A DNA stretch of 64,000 bases from TMED-70 sp036164085 (GTDB lineage: Bacteria > Chloroflexota > Dehalococcoidia > Lucifugimonadales > Lucifugimonadaceae). The notes beneath the pieces were generated by a model. The model had not been told where the DNA came from. It searched no databases and was given only the letters and a program-made list of their open reading frames with translations. The translations under genes and the position numbers were made by a program. This document shows, piece by piece, positions 35,761-44,277 of the stretch (position 1 is the first letter of the stretch; each line of letters begins with the position of its first letter). The stretch is taken from the NCBI GenBank assembly GCA_036164085.1, contig JAYZJV010000021.1, positions 105,641-169,640 on the forward strand, written 5' to 3'.

Positions 35761-35816
35761 AATGCCATTTCTATATAGATCGGATATATTGTACTTAACA
35801 AAATATTTAAAAAAAT

Positions 35817-36953
35817 ATGAATTTGAAAAATAATAATTCTGATGTAGTAATAATAGGACTTGGAGCTATGGGGAGTGCTTGCTCTTATTATCTTAGCAGA
35901 GAAGGAATAGATGTAATTGGATTCGATACTTATAAACCTCCTCATTCCATAGGTTCATCTCACGGTGAAACAAGAATAATCCGAGAAGCCTATCATGAGG
36001 GAACTTCATATGTACCTATAGTTCAAAGAGCGTATGAATTATGGGAAGAAATGGATATTAAATCAGATGAAAACTTAATTTCTCAATTTGGAGGAATTAT
36101 TTTGGGTAATGATGGTGATCATATAGAAAAAGCATTGAAATCAGCAGGGAAGTACAATATTCCAATTGATCAATTACACAGCACTCAAATAAAAGACAGG
36201 TTCCCTGTTTTGAATCCCCCAGATAATTTTATGGGGTTGTATGAAAAGAGAAGCGGTGCGGTGTTTCCTGAGAAATCTATTTCATTTATGCATGAAGAAG
36301 CTAGAAAAAATGGAGCTAGACTATTTTATGAAGAAAAAGTATTAGGATGGAAAAAAAAATCAAACTATTATTTGGTTGAAACTAATAAAGGAACTTATTT
36401 GACAGAAAAATTGATCTTTAGTTCTGGTGCATGGATAAAAAATTTAGTTCCAGATCTAGATCTCCCTGTAAAAATAGAAAGACAAGTTCTTTTTTGGCTC
36501 GAACCTAAAAGAAACAAGGATCTTTTTCTATCTGAACTTTTACCAAATACAGGGTGGGATTTAGATAACGGCCTTGAATTTTATACTCAACCCATAATTG
36601 AAAACAAAGGATTTAAGGTGGCAAAGCATCATGACGGAGAGTTTATATTACCTGAAAACTTAAATAGAGAAACAAAGAAAGAAGATATAGTTGCAATAAG
36701 ATCTTTCTTAGAGGAGTACATACCTGATGCGAACGGGAAAATACTAAATAGCAAAGTTTGTATTTATACTGATACGCCTGATTTAGATTTTATTTTAGAC
36801 TTTTCATCTGGAGATGAAAATGTAATTATTTGCTCTCCATGCTCTGGACATGGATTTAAATTCACTCCTGCTATTGGAGAAATTTGTATGAAAATGATTA
36901 AAGGAGAAAATATTCCATTCGATTTATCTGAATTTTCTATTAGCAGGTTTTAA
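35817..36953 (+). CDS. Sarcosine/N-methyltryptophan oxidase-like flavoprotein
   Basis: A 378-residue monomeric sarcosine oxidase relative. IIGLGAMGSACSYYLSREG is the FAD site, and SSHGETRIIREAYHEGTSYVP is the block unique to MSOX/SolA enzymes. CSPCSGHGFKFTPAIGE near 335-350 contains the Cys that carries covalent FAD in this family. Oxidises N-methyl amino acids, giving formaldehyde and H2O2. It starts 56 bp after the enolase. Confidence 0.9.
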   Translation: MNLKNNNSDVVIIGLGAMGSACSYYLSREGIDVIGFDTYKPPHSIGSSHGETRIIREAYHEGTSYVPIVQRAYELWEEMDIKSDENLISQFGGIILGNDGDHIEKALKSAGKYNIPIDQLHSTQIKDRFPVLNPPDNFMGLYEKRSGAVFPEKSISFMHEEARKNGARLFYEEKVLGWKKKSNYYLVETNKGTYLTEKLIFSSGAWIKNLVPDLDLPVKIERQVLFWLEPKRNKDLFLSELLPNTGWDLDNGLEFYTQPIIENKGFKVAKHHDGEFILPENLNRETKKEDIVAIRSFLEEYIPDANGKILNSKVCIYTDTPDLDFILDFSSGDENVIICSPCSGHGFKFTPAIGEICMKMIKGENIPFDLSEFSISRF

Positions 36954-36959
36954 TTGATC

Positions 36960-37000
36960 ATATATAAGACATTTTTTTAATAATACTTATATATAAGACA
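36960..37000. repeat. 12-bp direct repeat upstream of the amino-acid importer
   Basis: ATATATAAGACA occurs at 36960-36971 and again at 36989-37000, 29 bp apart start to start, in the gap before the amino-acid transporter operon and upstream of a TATAGT box at 37024-37029. The spacing and place suit paired operator sites, but no regulator can be named. Confidence 0.5.
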
Positions 37001-37034
37001 TAAGCTTATAACCGGCTTTAAAATATAGTAGAAT

Positions 37035-37121
37035 GTGACCAAACATGAATCTATTTCGGTGAATCCCGGGCTATTGTTGCTGGTGTCACTCCTGAAAAAT
37101 AAGGAAATGAAAGGAGAGATT
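37035..37121 (+). promoter_or_regulatory. Candidate structured 5' leader of the amino-acid importer operon
   Basis: This stretch is richer in G+C than its surroundings. GTGAC (37035-37039) pairs with GTCAC (37085-37089), enclosing TTCGG / CCGGG around a TGAATC loop. AAAGGAGAG then leads into ATG 37122. Neither a terminator nor a known riboswitch consensus could be recognised. The pairings are short, so this is a hypothesis. Confidence 0.35.
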
Positions 37122-38192
37122 ATGTTTTATTTACGCAATAAGTTGGTAGCTGCAATAGTGCTACTAATGGCGATCTTCATTTTTGCAGCATGTAGCAGTG
37201 AAGAGGATTCTTCTACAGGAGCTTCTAGTGGAAGTACTCTTACAACTATACTTGAAAGAGGACAGTTGGTTTGTGGTGTTAATGATAACCTAACAGGTTT
37301 TGGAGTTGTTAATTCTTCAGGACAATTCGAAGGTTTTGATATTGATTACTGTAAAGCTGTAGCAGCAGCAATTTTAGGAGACTCTAGCAAAGTTGAATAC
37401 GTTCCATTAACAGCTTCGGCTCGTTTTGAAGCTTTAGCAGCTAATGAAATTGACATGCTTGTTAGAAATACAACTTGGACAGCAAGTAGAGATAGAGACC
37501 TAGGTAATGATTTTACTGTAACTACCTTTTATGATGGACAAGGAATGATGGTAAAAGCAGCAAGTGGATATGATTCAATTGAATCAATGGCTGGTGCAAC
37601 AGTATGTGTTCTTCAAGGGACAACTACTGAGCTAAATCTAGATGATAGATTTGCTTCTAATGGAATTGCATACACACCATTGACATTTGAAACAAATGAT
37701 CCTTTGCAAGCAGCTTATGAAGAGGGTAGATGTGACGGATGGACTACTGATAAATCAGGTCTAGCTTCTAAAAGAGCAGGTTTTGCTAACCCAGACGATC
37801 ACGTAGTATTGGCTGAGACTTTATCTAAAGAACCACTAGGTCCTCTTACAAGAGATAATGATAGTGAATTTTATGATGTTGTTCAGTGGGTAGTATTTGG
37901 TATGATGCAAGCTGAAGAAAGTGGAATAACAAGTTCCAACGTTGCTTCAATGGCTGCAAATCCAACAGATCCAGGTATGGCAAGATTACTAGGTGTTGGT
38001 TTTGATGGTGGTGAGCCTTCTGACTTCTCATTTGGAATTCCAGTAGACTTTATGCAAAATGTAATATCTCAAGTAGGTAACTATGGTGAGGTTTATGACA
38101 GACATTTAGTTCCACTAGGTTTGACAAGAGAAGGTAGCTTGAACGCTCAATGGACTGACGGTGGGCTAATTTACGCTCCTCCATTTAGATAG
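37122..38192 (+). CDS. aapJ: General amino-acid ABC transporter substrate-binding lipoprotein
   Basis: A 356-residue family-3 binding protein resembling AapJ. ATG 37122 is chosen since AAAGGAGAG precedes it and it begins the signal MFYLRNKLVAAIVLLMAIF with lipobox FAAC; the longer frame from 37035 runs through the leader. RGQLVCGVNDNLTGFGVVNSSG and EGFDIDYCKAVAAAILGD are the conserved ligand-pocket blocks, and EGRCDGWTTDKSGLASKR a later one. First gene of the importer operon. Confidence 0.92.
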   Translation: MFYLRNKLVAAIVLLMAIFIFAACSSEEDSSTGASSGSTLTTILERGQLVCGVNDNLTGFGVVNSSGQFEGFDIDYCKAVAAAILGDSSKVEYVPLTASARFEALAANEIDMLVRNTTWTASRDRDLGNDFTVTTFYDGQGMMVKAASGYDSIESMAGATVCVLQGTTTELNLDDRFASNGIAYTPLTFETNDPLQAAYEEGRCDGWTTDKSGLASKRAGFANPDDHVVLAETLSKEPLGPLTRDNDSEFYDVVQWVVFGMMQAEESGITSSNVASMAANPTDPGMARLLGVGFDGGEPSDFSFGIPVDFMQNVISQVGNYGEVYDRHLVPLGLTREGSLNAQWTDGGLIYAPPFR

Positions 38193-38213
38193 GAATTTCC
38201 TATTAATAATTTT

Positions 38214-38243
38214 AACCTGCAGGGTAGAAATACCCTGTAGGTT
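38214..38243 (+). terminator. Stable GAAA-capped hairpin between binding-protein and permease genes
   Basis: AACCTGCAGGGTA (38214-38226) and TACCCTGTAGGTT (38231-38243) form 13 pairs, one of them a G-U wobble, capped by a GAAA tetraloop. The following ATATTT is a weak T-tract, so it is more likely an mRNA 3'-end stabiliser or a leaky terminator than a full stop. Confidence 0.75.
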
Positions 38244-38255
38244 ATATTTACACAT

Positions 38256-39458
38256 ATGTTTTCATCTTTATTTCAACAATTAAAGTCTGAAGAATCAATT
38301 GGAAAAAAGCTCGAAGTCTTACTTTATGATAGGAGTTTTAGGAAGCTTATTGTTCAATTGGTTTTTTCTTGTTTAATGATTATTTTTCTTTTCTACTTGA
38401 TTTCAAGGGCTTTTAGCTTAGAACTTGGATTTGGTCATCTTGGAAGCAGGGCAGGATTTGGGATTAGTCATGCATTTTTAATCGAATATACAAGTAATGA
38501 TTCTCGCTGGCAGGCTTATTTTGTAGGGATAATAAATACTATAAGAGTAAGTTTTATTGGTATATTGATAGCTACTACATTGGGGGTACTAATGGGTCTA
38601 GCTAGATTGTCTAAAAACTTTTTAATACGTAATATTTCTGCAGGATATGTAGAATTTATAAGGAATACTCCTTTATTGATTCAAATAATATTTTGGCAAC
38701 TAGTATTATTGCAACTTCCTAAAATTTCTGAAGCATTAACTTTTGGAGGTTTTTCAGTATGGTCTAATAGAGGAATTCTTCTACCTTTTATTAATTCTGT
38801 TGAAAATGGATCTTTGTGGTTTTTGATACTTTTAGTTAGTTTGGTAGTAACTCTTTTTCTAAGATCTTACTTAAATAAATATCGTGAAGAAAATGTAAAC
38901 TTCTTTTCTCCTAATTTGATATCTTTAGTTTTTTTTCTCATTATTGCTTTGATTTCTTATTTCTTATTGGGAATAAACCTGTATGCAGATGTACCATCAT
39001 TGGAAATAAATCAATATGGAACCTACATTCAATCAGGTGGATTTTTACTTTCTCCAGAATTTTCTGCTATTTTATTTGCTTTAGTTTTGTACACAGGAAC
39101 TTTCATTACAGAAATCGTTAGAGGAAGTATTCAAAGTTTACCAAAAGGACAAACAGAAGCTGCTCAAGCTTTGGGGTTAAGTTCATATCAAAGAATAACT
39201 TTAATTATTTTGCCACAAGCTCTTAGATCTATAATTCCTCCTCTTACAAATCAATATTTAAATTTAACTAAAAATTCAAGCCTGTCTGTAGCTATAGCAT
39301 ATCCAGATGTATTTATGGTTTCAAGAACGATAATGAATAATGCAGGCCATGCTTTGCCTATGTTATTTCTAATATTAATTACATTTTTAGGACTAAGTCT
39401 TTTTATTTCAATGTTTATGAACTTCTTGAATAGAAGAGTTACGAGGATAGGTGCATGA
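38256..39458 (+). CDS. aapQ: General amino-acid ABC transporter permease
   Basis: A 400-residue permease of the AapQ/His-Glu-Gln family. It has long N-terminal and central loops typical of AapQ, then the EAA loop SLPKGQTEAAQALGLSSYQR (about 296-315), which couples to the ATPase. VEFIRNTPLLIQIIFWQL (about 131-148) is the family's RGTPLLVQ-like block. Its TGA overlaps the ATG of the next permease (ATGA). Confidence 0.92.
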   Translation: MFSSLFQQLKSEESIGKKLEVLLYDRSFRKLIVQLVFSCLMIIFLFYLISRAFSLELGFGHLGSRAGFGISHAFLIEYTSNDSRWQAYFVGIINTIRVSFIGILIATTLGVLMGLARLSKNFLIRNISAGYVEFIRNTPLLIQIIFWQLVLLQLPKISEALTFGGFSVWSNRGILLPFINSVENGSLWFLILLVSLVVTLFLRSYLNKYREENVNFFSPNLISLVFFLIIALISYFLLGINLYADVPSLEINQYGTYIQSGGFLLSPEFSAILFALVLYTGTFITEIVRGSIQSLPKGQTEAAQALGLSSYQRITLIILPQALRSIIPPLTNQYLNLTKNSSLSVAIAYPDVFMVSRTIMNNAGHALPMLFLILITFLGLSLFISMFMNFLNRRVTRIGA

Positions 39459-40612
39459 CAGAAGTTATTAATTGGGTGAAAGAAAATTTATTAGCATCAA
39501 AACTTGATATTTTTTTGACAATATCGGGAGCTTATTTTATTTACTTTATATTCTCTATGTTTTTCACCTTTGTCTTTACTTCTGATTGGACTCTAATTGA
39601 GGTAAACAGAAAAATTTTATTAGTTGGATTATTCCCAGAAGAAGATTTGTGGCGGGTTTGGTCAATATTCTTTGTGTTTTCTATTTTATTGTCTTCAACC
39701 ATAAGTTTAGTGTATGGACTTCAGATAAAAACATCTATTTTTTATATTTCAATGCTATTGATTCCATTCTTGATTTTTACGACAACTAATATGCTTTTTT
39801 ATGTTATACCTCTTGTTGTTCTTTCTCTATTTTCTTATATTGGAATTTTTTACATCAAGAGAACTTCTTATAAGTTAATACTTTCTAGAATAATTATTGC
39901 TTCTTGGATAATTTTTATACCATTTTTGTTCTTAGTTTTAGTCTTAGCAGGAGGTCCAAAAGTAACACTTTGGGGAGGATTTTTTGTAAATTTAATTTTA
40001 GCAGTAATAGCTATTTTAGCCGGATTTCCACTAGGAGTTGTATTTGCATTAGGAAGAGCTAGTTCCTATAAAACTATAAAGCTAGTTTCAGTTGTTTTTA
40101 TAGAAACTTTTAGAGGAGCTCCATTGATTGCTTGGCTGTTTTTTGCTTGGTTTGTTCTTCCAAATTTCTTGCCAGATTTATTTTCTCTAAGTGATATAAA
40201 TTTAGTGATTAGAGCTATGATTGTATTATCTTTATTTTCGAGTGCTTACGTAGCTGAAGTAGTTAGGGGAGGATTGCAATCTATTCCTAAAGGTCAAAAA
40301 GAAGCAGCTACAGCATTAGGGCTAAATACTTATTTAGAATTATTTTTCATTACTTTACCTCAAGCTATAAGGATTGTTATTCCTGCTATTGTTAGTACTT
40401 TTATTGCAATATTTAAGGATACTTCACTAGTTTTTATATTGGGGATCACAGATTTATTAAGAATCGGAAGGTTGATTCCTGAACAGCAACAAGAATTCTA
40501 TGGAAAATCTATAGAAGTATTATTGATTGTGGCTCTTTTATTTTGGGTTGTTTCAATAATACTTTCACAAATAAGCAGATCAATTGAAAAAAGGCTTAAT
40601 GTTAGCCAATAA
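39455..40612 (+). CDS. aapM: General amino-acid ABC transporter permease
   Basis: A 385-residue permease, partner of AapQ. FIETFRGAPLIAWLFF and the EAA loop SIPKGQKEAATALGLNTYLE (about 276-295) are diagnostic. About eight hydrophobic helices. It overlaps the upstream gene by 4 nt and is followed by the ATPase after 11 nt, with GGAGAG before that start. Confidence 0.92.
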   Translation: MTEVINWVKENLLASKLDIFLTISGAYFIYFIFSMFFTFVFTSDWTLIEVNRKILLVGLFPEEDLWRVWSIFFVFSILLSSTISLVYGLQIKTSIFYISMLLIPFLIFTTTNMLFYVIPLVVLSLFSYIGIFYIKRTSYKLILSRIIIASWIIFIPFLFLVLVLAGGPKVTLWGGFFVNLILAVIAILAGFPLGVVFALGRASSYKTIKLVSVVFIETFRGAPLIAWLFFAWFVLPNFLPDLFSLSDINLVIRAMIVLSLFSSAYVAEVVRGGLQSIPKGQKEAATALGLNTYLELFFITLPQAIRIVIPAIVSTFIAIFKDTSLVFILGITDLLRIGRLIPEQQQEFYGKSIEVLLIVALLFWVVSIILSQISRSIEKRLNVSQ

Positions 40613-40623
40613 GGAGAGAAATT

Positions 40624-41361
40624 ATGGATAAAAATATATCTGTTGAAACAAAAGAAGTAACAAAGTTTTTTGGATCATTTCAAGCATTGAAGGGTATTAC
40701 TGCAGACATTTATGAAGGAGAGGTTGTAGTTGTTTTAGGACCTTCTGGTTCGGGTAAATCAACCTATATTAGAACAATTAATGGTCTTGAAGAACATGAT
40801 TCTGGTTTGATAAAAGTAAATGGTACTGAGCTTAATAATAATGTAAAAAATATTGAAAAAATTAGGTCAGAAGTTGGAATGGTATTTCAACAATTTAATC
40901 TTTTCCCTCATTTATCTGTTTTAAGAAATATTACCTTAGCTCCTCAGAAAGTAAAAAAATTACCTAAATCTGAAGCAGAAGATTTGGGTATGAGTTTGCT
41001 TGAAAGAGTAGGTATCCCTGAGCAGGCATTGAAATACCCATCTCAATTATCTGGAGGTCAACAACAACGAGTTGCTATAGCAAGGGCATTAGCTATGCAA
41101 CCTAAAATAATGCTGTTTGATGAACCTACTTCAGCTTTAGATCCAGAAATGATCAAAGAGGTTTTGGACGTAATGACTGAGCTAGCTCAAAGTGGCATGA
41201 CAATGATTTGTGTAACACATGAAATGGGCTTTGCAAAAGAAGTTGCAGATAGATTTCTGTTTTTTGATGAAGGATTAATTGTAGAATCGGGAACACCTGA
41301 ACATTTTTTTGAAAATCCACAAGAAGATCGAACTAAATTATTCTTAAGTCAAATTTTATAA
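40624..41361 (+). CDS. aapP: Amino-acid ABC transporter ATP-binding protein
   Basis: A 245-residue ATPase of the GlnQ/HisP/AapP type. GPSGSGKST Walker A (about 40-48), QLSGGQQQRVAIARAL signature, IMLFDEPTSALD Walker B with catalytic Glu, and VTHEMGFAKEVADR with the switch His. Completes a polar amino-acid importer with the three genes before it. Confidence 0.95.
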   Translation: MDKNISVETKEVTKFFGSFQALKGITADIYEGEVVVVLGPSGSGKSTYIRTINGLEEHDSGLIKVNGTELNNNVKNIEKIRSEVGMVFQQFNLFPHLSVLRNITLAPQKVKKLPKSEAEDLGMSLLERVGIPEQALKYPSQLSGGQQQRVAIARALAMQPKIMLFDEPTSALDPEMIKEVLDVMTELAQSGMTMICVTHEMGFAKEVADRFLFFDEGLIVESGTPEHFFENPQEDRTKLFLSQIL

Positions 41362-41432
41362 ATTTTCTATTGTCATTTTTTTAATACATATATTATTATC
41401 AAAGAAATTAATAATATAACTTAGGGATTGAA

Positions 41433-42476
41433 ATGTACGAAAAAAAAAGAATTGGTGTTTTTGGAGCTGGGGCAATTGGAGGAGTAGTAAGCGGATTACT
41501 TTCTAGGGCAGGACATGATGTTACTATTATTGATACTTGGTATGAACATATAGAAAAAATCAATTCAAATGGATTGATAGTCAGAAATCAAGAGTCTGAA
41601 TATTGGTGTAAGCCAAACGCTATTCATATAAATAATCTACAAGGCATAAAAGAAAAGTTTGATATAGGGATTATTTCAGTTAAATCTTATGATACGGAGT
41701 GGGTAACTCATGCATTGAAAAATTATGTAAAAGATGAGGGTTTTTTTGTAGGATTCCAAAATGGAATAAATGATTTTACTATTTCAGAAATTGTAGGGGA
41801 AGAAAAAACTTTAGGTTGTGTTATTACTATAGCAGCAATGGCTTCTGAACCAGGATATGCATGGAGAACAGACTCTAGAGGAAATGGCACAGCATATAAA
41901 GTTGGAGAAATGATTGGAGGGAGAACTGAAAGGCTTAAAGATTTTGTAGCTATGATGCAAGCAGTAGGAAAAACAGAAGTAACAGAAAATCTATTAAGAG
42001 ATAGATGGACTAAACTTATGGTAAATTGCATGGATAATACTTTATCAGGTTTGACAGGTTGGGGGACATCAGAAGTTAGATCAGAACCTATTACACAAGA
42101 TGTAGCAATAAAAATTGCGGCTGAAGTTATTCATGTATCAAAATCTGAAGGGTATGAAATAACTGATATTAATGGTATTTCAGCAAAGGAATATTTAGAT
42201 GCTGCATCTGGAATTAAAATTGAAGAATTAAAAAATAAAATGTTAGAAGCAGCTAAGCTGGCAGGATCAGCTAGTAGACCATCATTTGGTCAGGATGTTT
42301 TGAAAAAAAGAAGAACAGAAGTTGACTATCTGACTGGGTATATTAGTAAAATTGGCAAAAAAAATAATGTTGAAACCCCTATTTGTGACAAGATAACCGC
42401 GATAGTAAATGAACTTGGAGTAGGATTTGATCCTTCTCCTAATCATCTTGACGAAATAGAAAAAATGATTAGTTGA
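41433..42476 (+). CDS. Ketopantoate reductase-family protein, copy 1
   Basis: A 347-residue ApbA/PanE-like dehydrogenase. GVFGAGAIGGVVSGLLSRAGH is the NADPH site, SVKSYDTEW contains the conserved Lys region, GFQNGIND the mid block, and RDRWTKLMVNCMDNTLSGLTG the catalytic-helix Lys and Asn. The neighbours do not suggest pantothenate synthesis, so a different 2-oxo or hydroxy acid may be the substrate. Copy 2 lies 16 bp downstream. The segment 42261-42306 is identical in both copies. Confidence 0.85.
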   Translation: MYEKKRIGVFGAGAIGGVVSGLLSRAGHDVTIIDTWYEHIEKINSNGLIVRNQESEYWCKPNAIHINNLQGIKEKFDIGIISVKSYDTEWVTHALKNYVKDEGFFVGFQNGINDFTISEIVGEEKTLGCVITIAAMASEPGYAWRTDSRGNGTAYKVGEMIGGRTERLKDFVAMMQAVGKTEVTENLLRDRWTKLMVNCMDNTLSGLTGWGTSEVRSEPITQDVAIKIAAEVIHVSKSEGYEITDINGISAKEYLDAASGIKIEELKNKMLEAAKLAGSASRPSFGQDVLKKRRTEVDYLTGYISKIGKKNNVETPICDKITAIVNELGVGFDPSPNHLDEIEKMIS

Positions 42477-42492
42477 TAAGAGAGGGTTTAAA

Positions 42493-43533
42493 GTGTACGA
42501 AAAAAAAAGAATTGGTGTTTTTGGAGCTGGAGCAATCGGAGGAGTAGTAGGCGGATTACTTTCTAGAGCAGGCCATGATATAACTCTTATTGATACTTGG
42601 TATGAGCATATAGAAAAGATTAATTCTAGTGGACTTATCGTGACAACTCAAGAATCATCATATAGATGCAACCCAAAAGCCGTTCATATTAACGATTTAC
42701 AGAGTATAAAACATAAATTTGACATAGGAATTATAGCTGTAAAATCCTACGATACTGAATGGGTAACACATGCATTAAAAAACCTTGTAAAAGGAGATGG
42801 ATATTTTGTAGATTTTCAAAATGGAATAAACGATCTAAGGATTTCAGAAATTGTAGGTAAAGAAAAAACATTAGGTTGCATAATAACCATAAGTGCAGCA
42901 GCTTTTGAACCAGGTTTTTCTTGGAGGACTGATGATAGGAAAGATGTTTGTTTTAAAATTGGAGAAGTTTCTGGAGGTGTTACTGAAAGACTTAAGGATT
43001 TCGTAGCAATGATGCAAGCGGTGGGGTTATCAGATTATACAGAAGATTTGCTTGGGGAGAGATGGTCAAAATTGATGGTTAATTGCATGGCCAATCCTCT
43101 AGCAGGATTAACTGGATGGGGTACTTCGAAAGTTAGAACAGAAACAATAACTCAAAACATAGCTATACAAATTGCTTCTGAGGTAGTCAAAGTTGCTAAA
43201 TCTGATGGCTATAAAATGGGGAAGATAATGGGAATGGAACCTGAAGATTTTGTTGATGCTGCCAATGGAGAAAAAATTGAAGAAATAAAAAATCAATTTT
43301 TAGATGCTGCCAAAAAGGCAGGATCAGCTAGTAGACCATCATTTGGTCAGGATGTTTTGAAAAGAAGAAGAACCGAAATTGATTACCTTACTGGATTTGT
43401 AAGTGGCGTTGGGAAAAAAAACAATATACCAACACCTTTTTGTGACAAAATTACTGAAATAGTGAACAAACTTGGTGTCGGCTTTGATCCTTCTCCTGAG
43501 CATATAAAAGAATTAGAAAAAATGTTAATTTAA
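42493..43533 (+). CDS. Ketopantoate reductase-family protein, copy 2
   Basis: A 346-residue tandem paralogue of the preceding gene, starting with GTG at 42493. The opening MYEKKRIGVFGAGAIGGVVG is almost identical, and GERWSKLMVNCMANPLAGLTG matches the catalytic helix with Ala replacing Asp in copy 1's CMDN. AGSASRPSFGQDVLK is shared exactly. Divergence elsewhere suggests two related substrates or dimer partners. It stops 3 bp before the convergent aldolase gene. Confidence 0.85.
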   Translation: MYEKKRIGVFGAGAIGGVVGGLLSRAGHDITLIDTWYEHIEKINSSGLIVTTQESSYRCNPKAVHINDLQSIKHKFDIGIIAVKSYDTEWVTHALKNLVKGDGYFVDFQNGINDLRISEIVGKEKTLGCIITISAAAFEPGFSWRTDDRKDVCFKIGEVSGGVTERLKDFVAMMQAVGLSDYTEDLLGERWSKLMVNCMANPLAGLTGWGTSKVRTETITQNIAIQIASEVVKVAKSDGYKMGKIMGMEPEDFVDAANGEKIEEIKNQFLDAAKKAGSASRPSFGQDVLKRRRTEIDYLTGFVSGVGKKNNIPTPFCDKITEIVNKLGVGFDPSPEHIKELEKMLI

Positions 43534-43536
43534 ATT

Positions 43537-44268
43537 CTATTTGTGAGGTTTGTAATTTATTCCTGATAAATTTCCTGATTCGTATATCCCATCCCAATGA
43601 TCTAAAAATGTTTTATTCCATTCATCTGTGAATTTAGTCTTTATCATTTCTTCAAAAATTGGCCAAAATATAATTATTCCATCTGCTCCATCAATTATAG
43701 CTTTGTGTGCTGTTTCGACAGATCTTACTAGAGCTGCGGTGATAAATGGTCTGTTTTTCCAACCTTCAAAAGTAGATTTCATTTCTCTTATTAATTCTGT
43801 TGAATCTTTATTAACATCAAGGAATGGCTCACAAAATGGAAGTAAATGAGTAACGCCTGCATTAGCAGCTAAAACAGCTTGGTTTAAAGAAAATATAGTT
43901 GTACAAAATGTTTCTACATTGGCTTTTTTTAATTCAACGAATGCTCCTAATGCATATTCACTCATAGGAATCTTTAGAATTATTTGATCAGATAATTTTG
44001 TAAAAGCTTCACCCACATCTAAAAGTTCATTTGTTGAATGTCCATCTATCTCTATAGCTACTTTTTTATCTGTTATATCTAAGTATCTCTTAGTTAAATC
44101 TATTATTGAACCATATTTATCTGTCATGTCCTTCAGAACAACAGTATTTGTAACAATACCCTTAACTCCTTTATCCATCCATTTTTTTAAATCTTCTGGA
44201 TCTCCAGCTAACCATACATCAGGTCCTATAGAATTATTCATATTTTCATTTGCATTTGTGATTTTCAT
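43537..44268 (-). CDS. Transaldolase/fructose-6-phosphate-aldolase-like protein
   Basis: A 243-residue TIM-barrel aldolase of the transaldolase family. GIVTNTVVLKD is the early block with the conserved Asn/Thr, QIILKIPMSEYALG (about 93-106) holds the Schiff-base Lys, and TFCTTIFSLNQAVLAANAG (about 119-137) the block after it, as in FSA/TalC. It would cleave or form a keto-sugar phosphate or 2-keto-deoxy acid. GGAG precedes ATG 44268. Last gene of the minus-strand run starting at 47225. Confidence 0.82.
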   Translation of the reverse strand: MKITNANENMNNSIGPDVWLAGDPEDLKKWMDKGVKGIVTNTVVLKDMTDKYGSIIDLTKRYLDITDKKVAIEIDGHSTNELLDVGEAFTKLSDQIILKIPMSEYALGAFVELKKANVETFCTTIFSLNQAVLAANAGVTHLLPFCEPFLDVNKDSTELIREMKSTFEGWKNRPFITAALVRSVETAHKAIIDGADGIIIFWPIFEEMIKTKFTDEWNKTFLDHWDGIYESGNLSGINYKPHK

Positions 44269-44277
44269 ATAATTCTC

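Noticed and set aside
37035..37121. N-terminal extension of the amino-acid binding protein
   Set aside because: The extra 29 residues precede a clear lipoprotein signal and lie in the leader; the strong ribosome site is just before ATG 37122.
37035..37121. Cobalamin-riboswitch-like CGGTGAATCC in the amino-acid importer leader
   Set aside because: Only a short stretch resembles the B12 consensus; the downstream conserved B12-box bases are missing and the gene is not cobalamin related.
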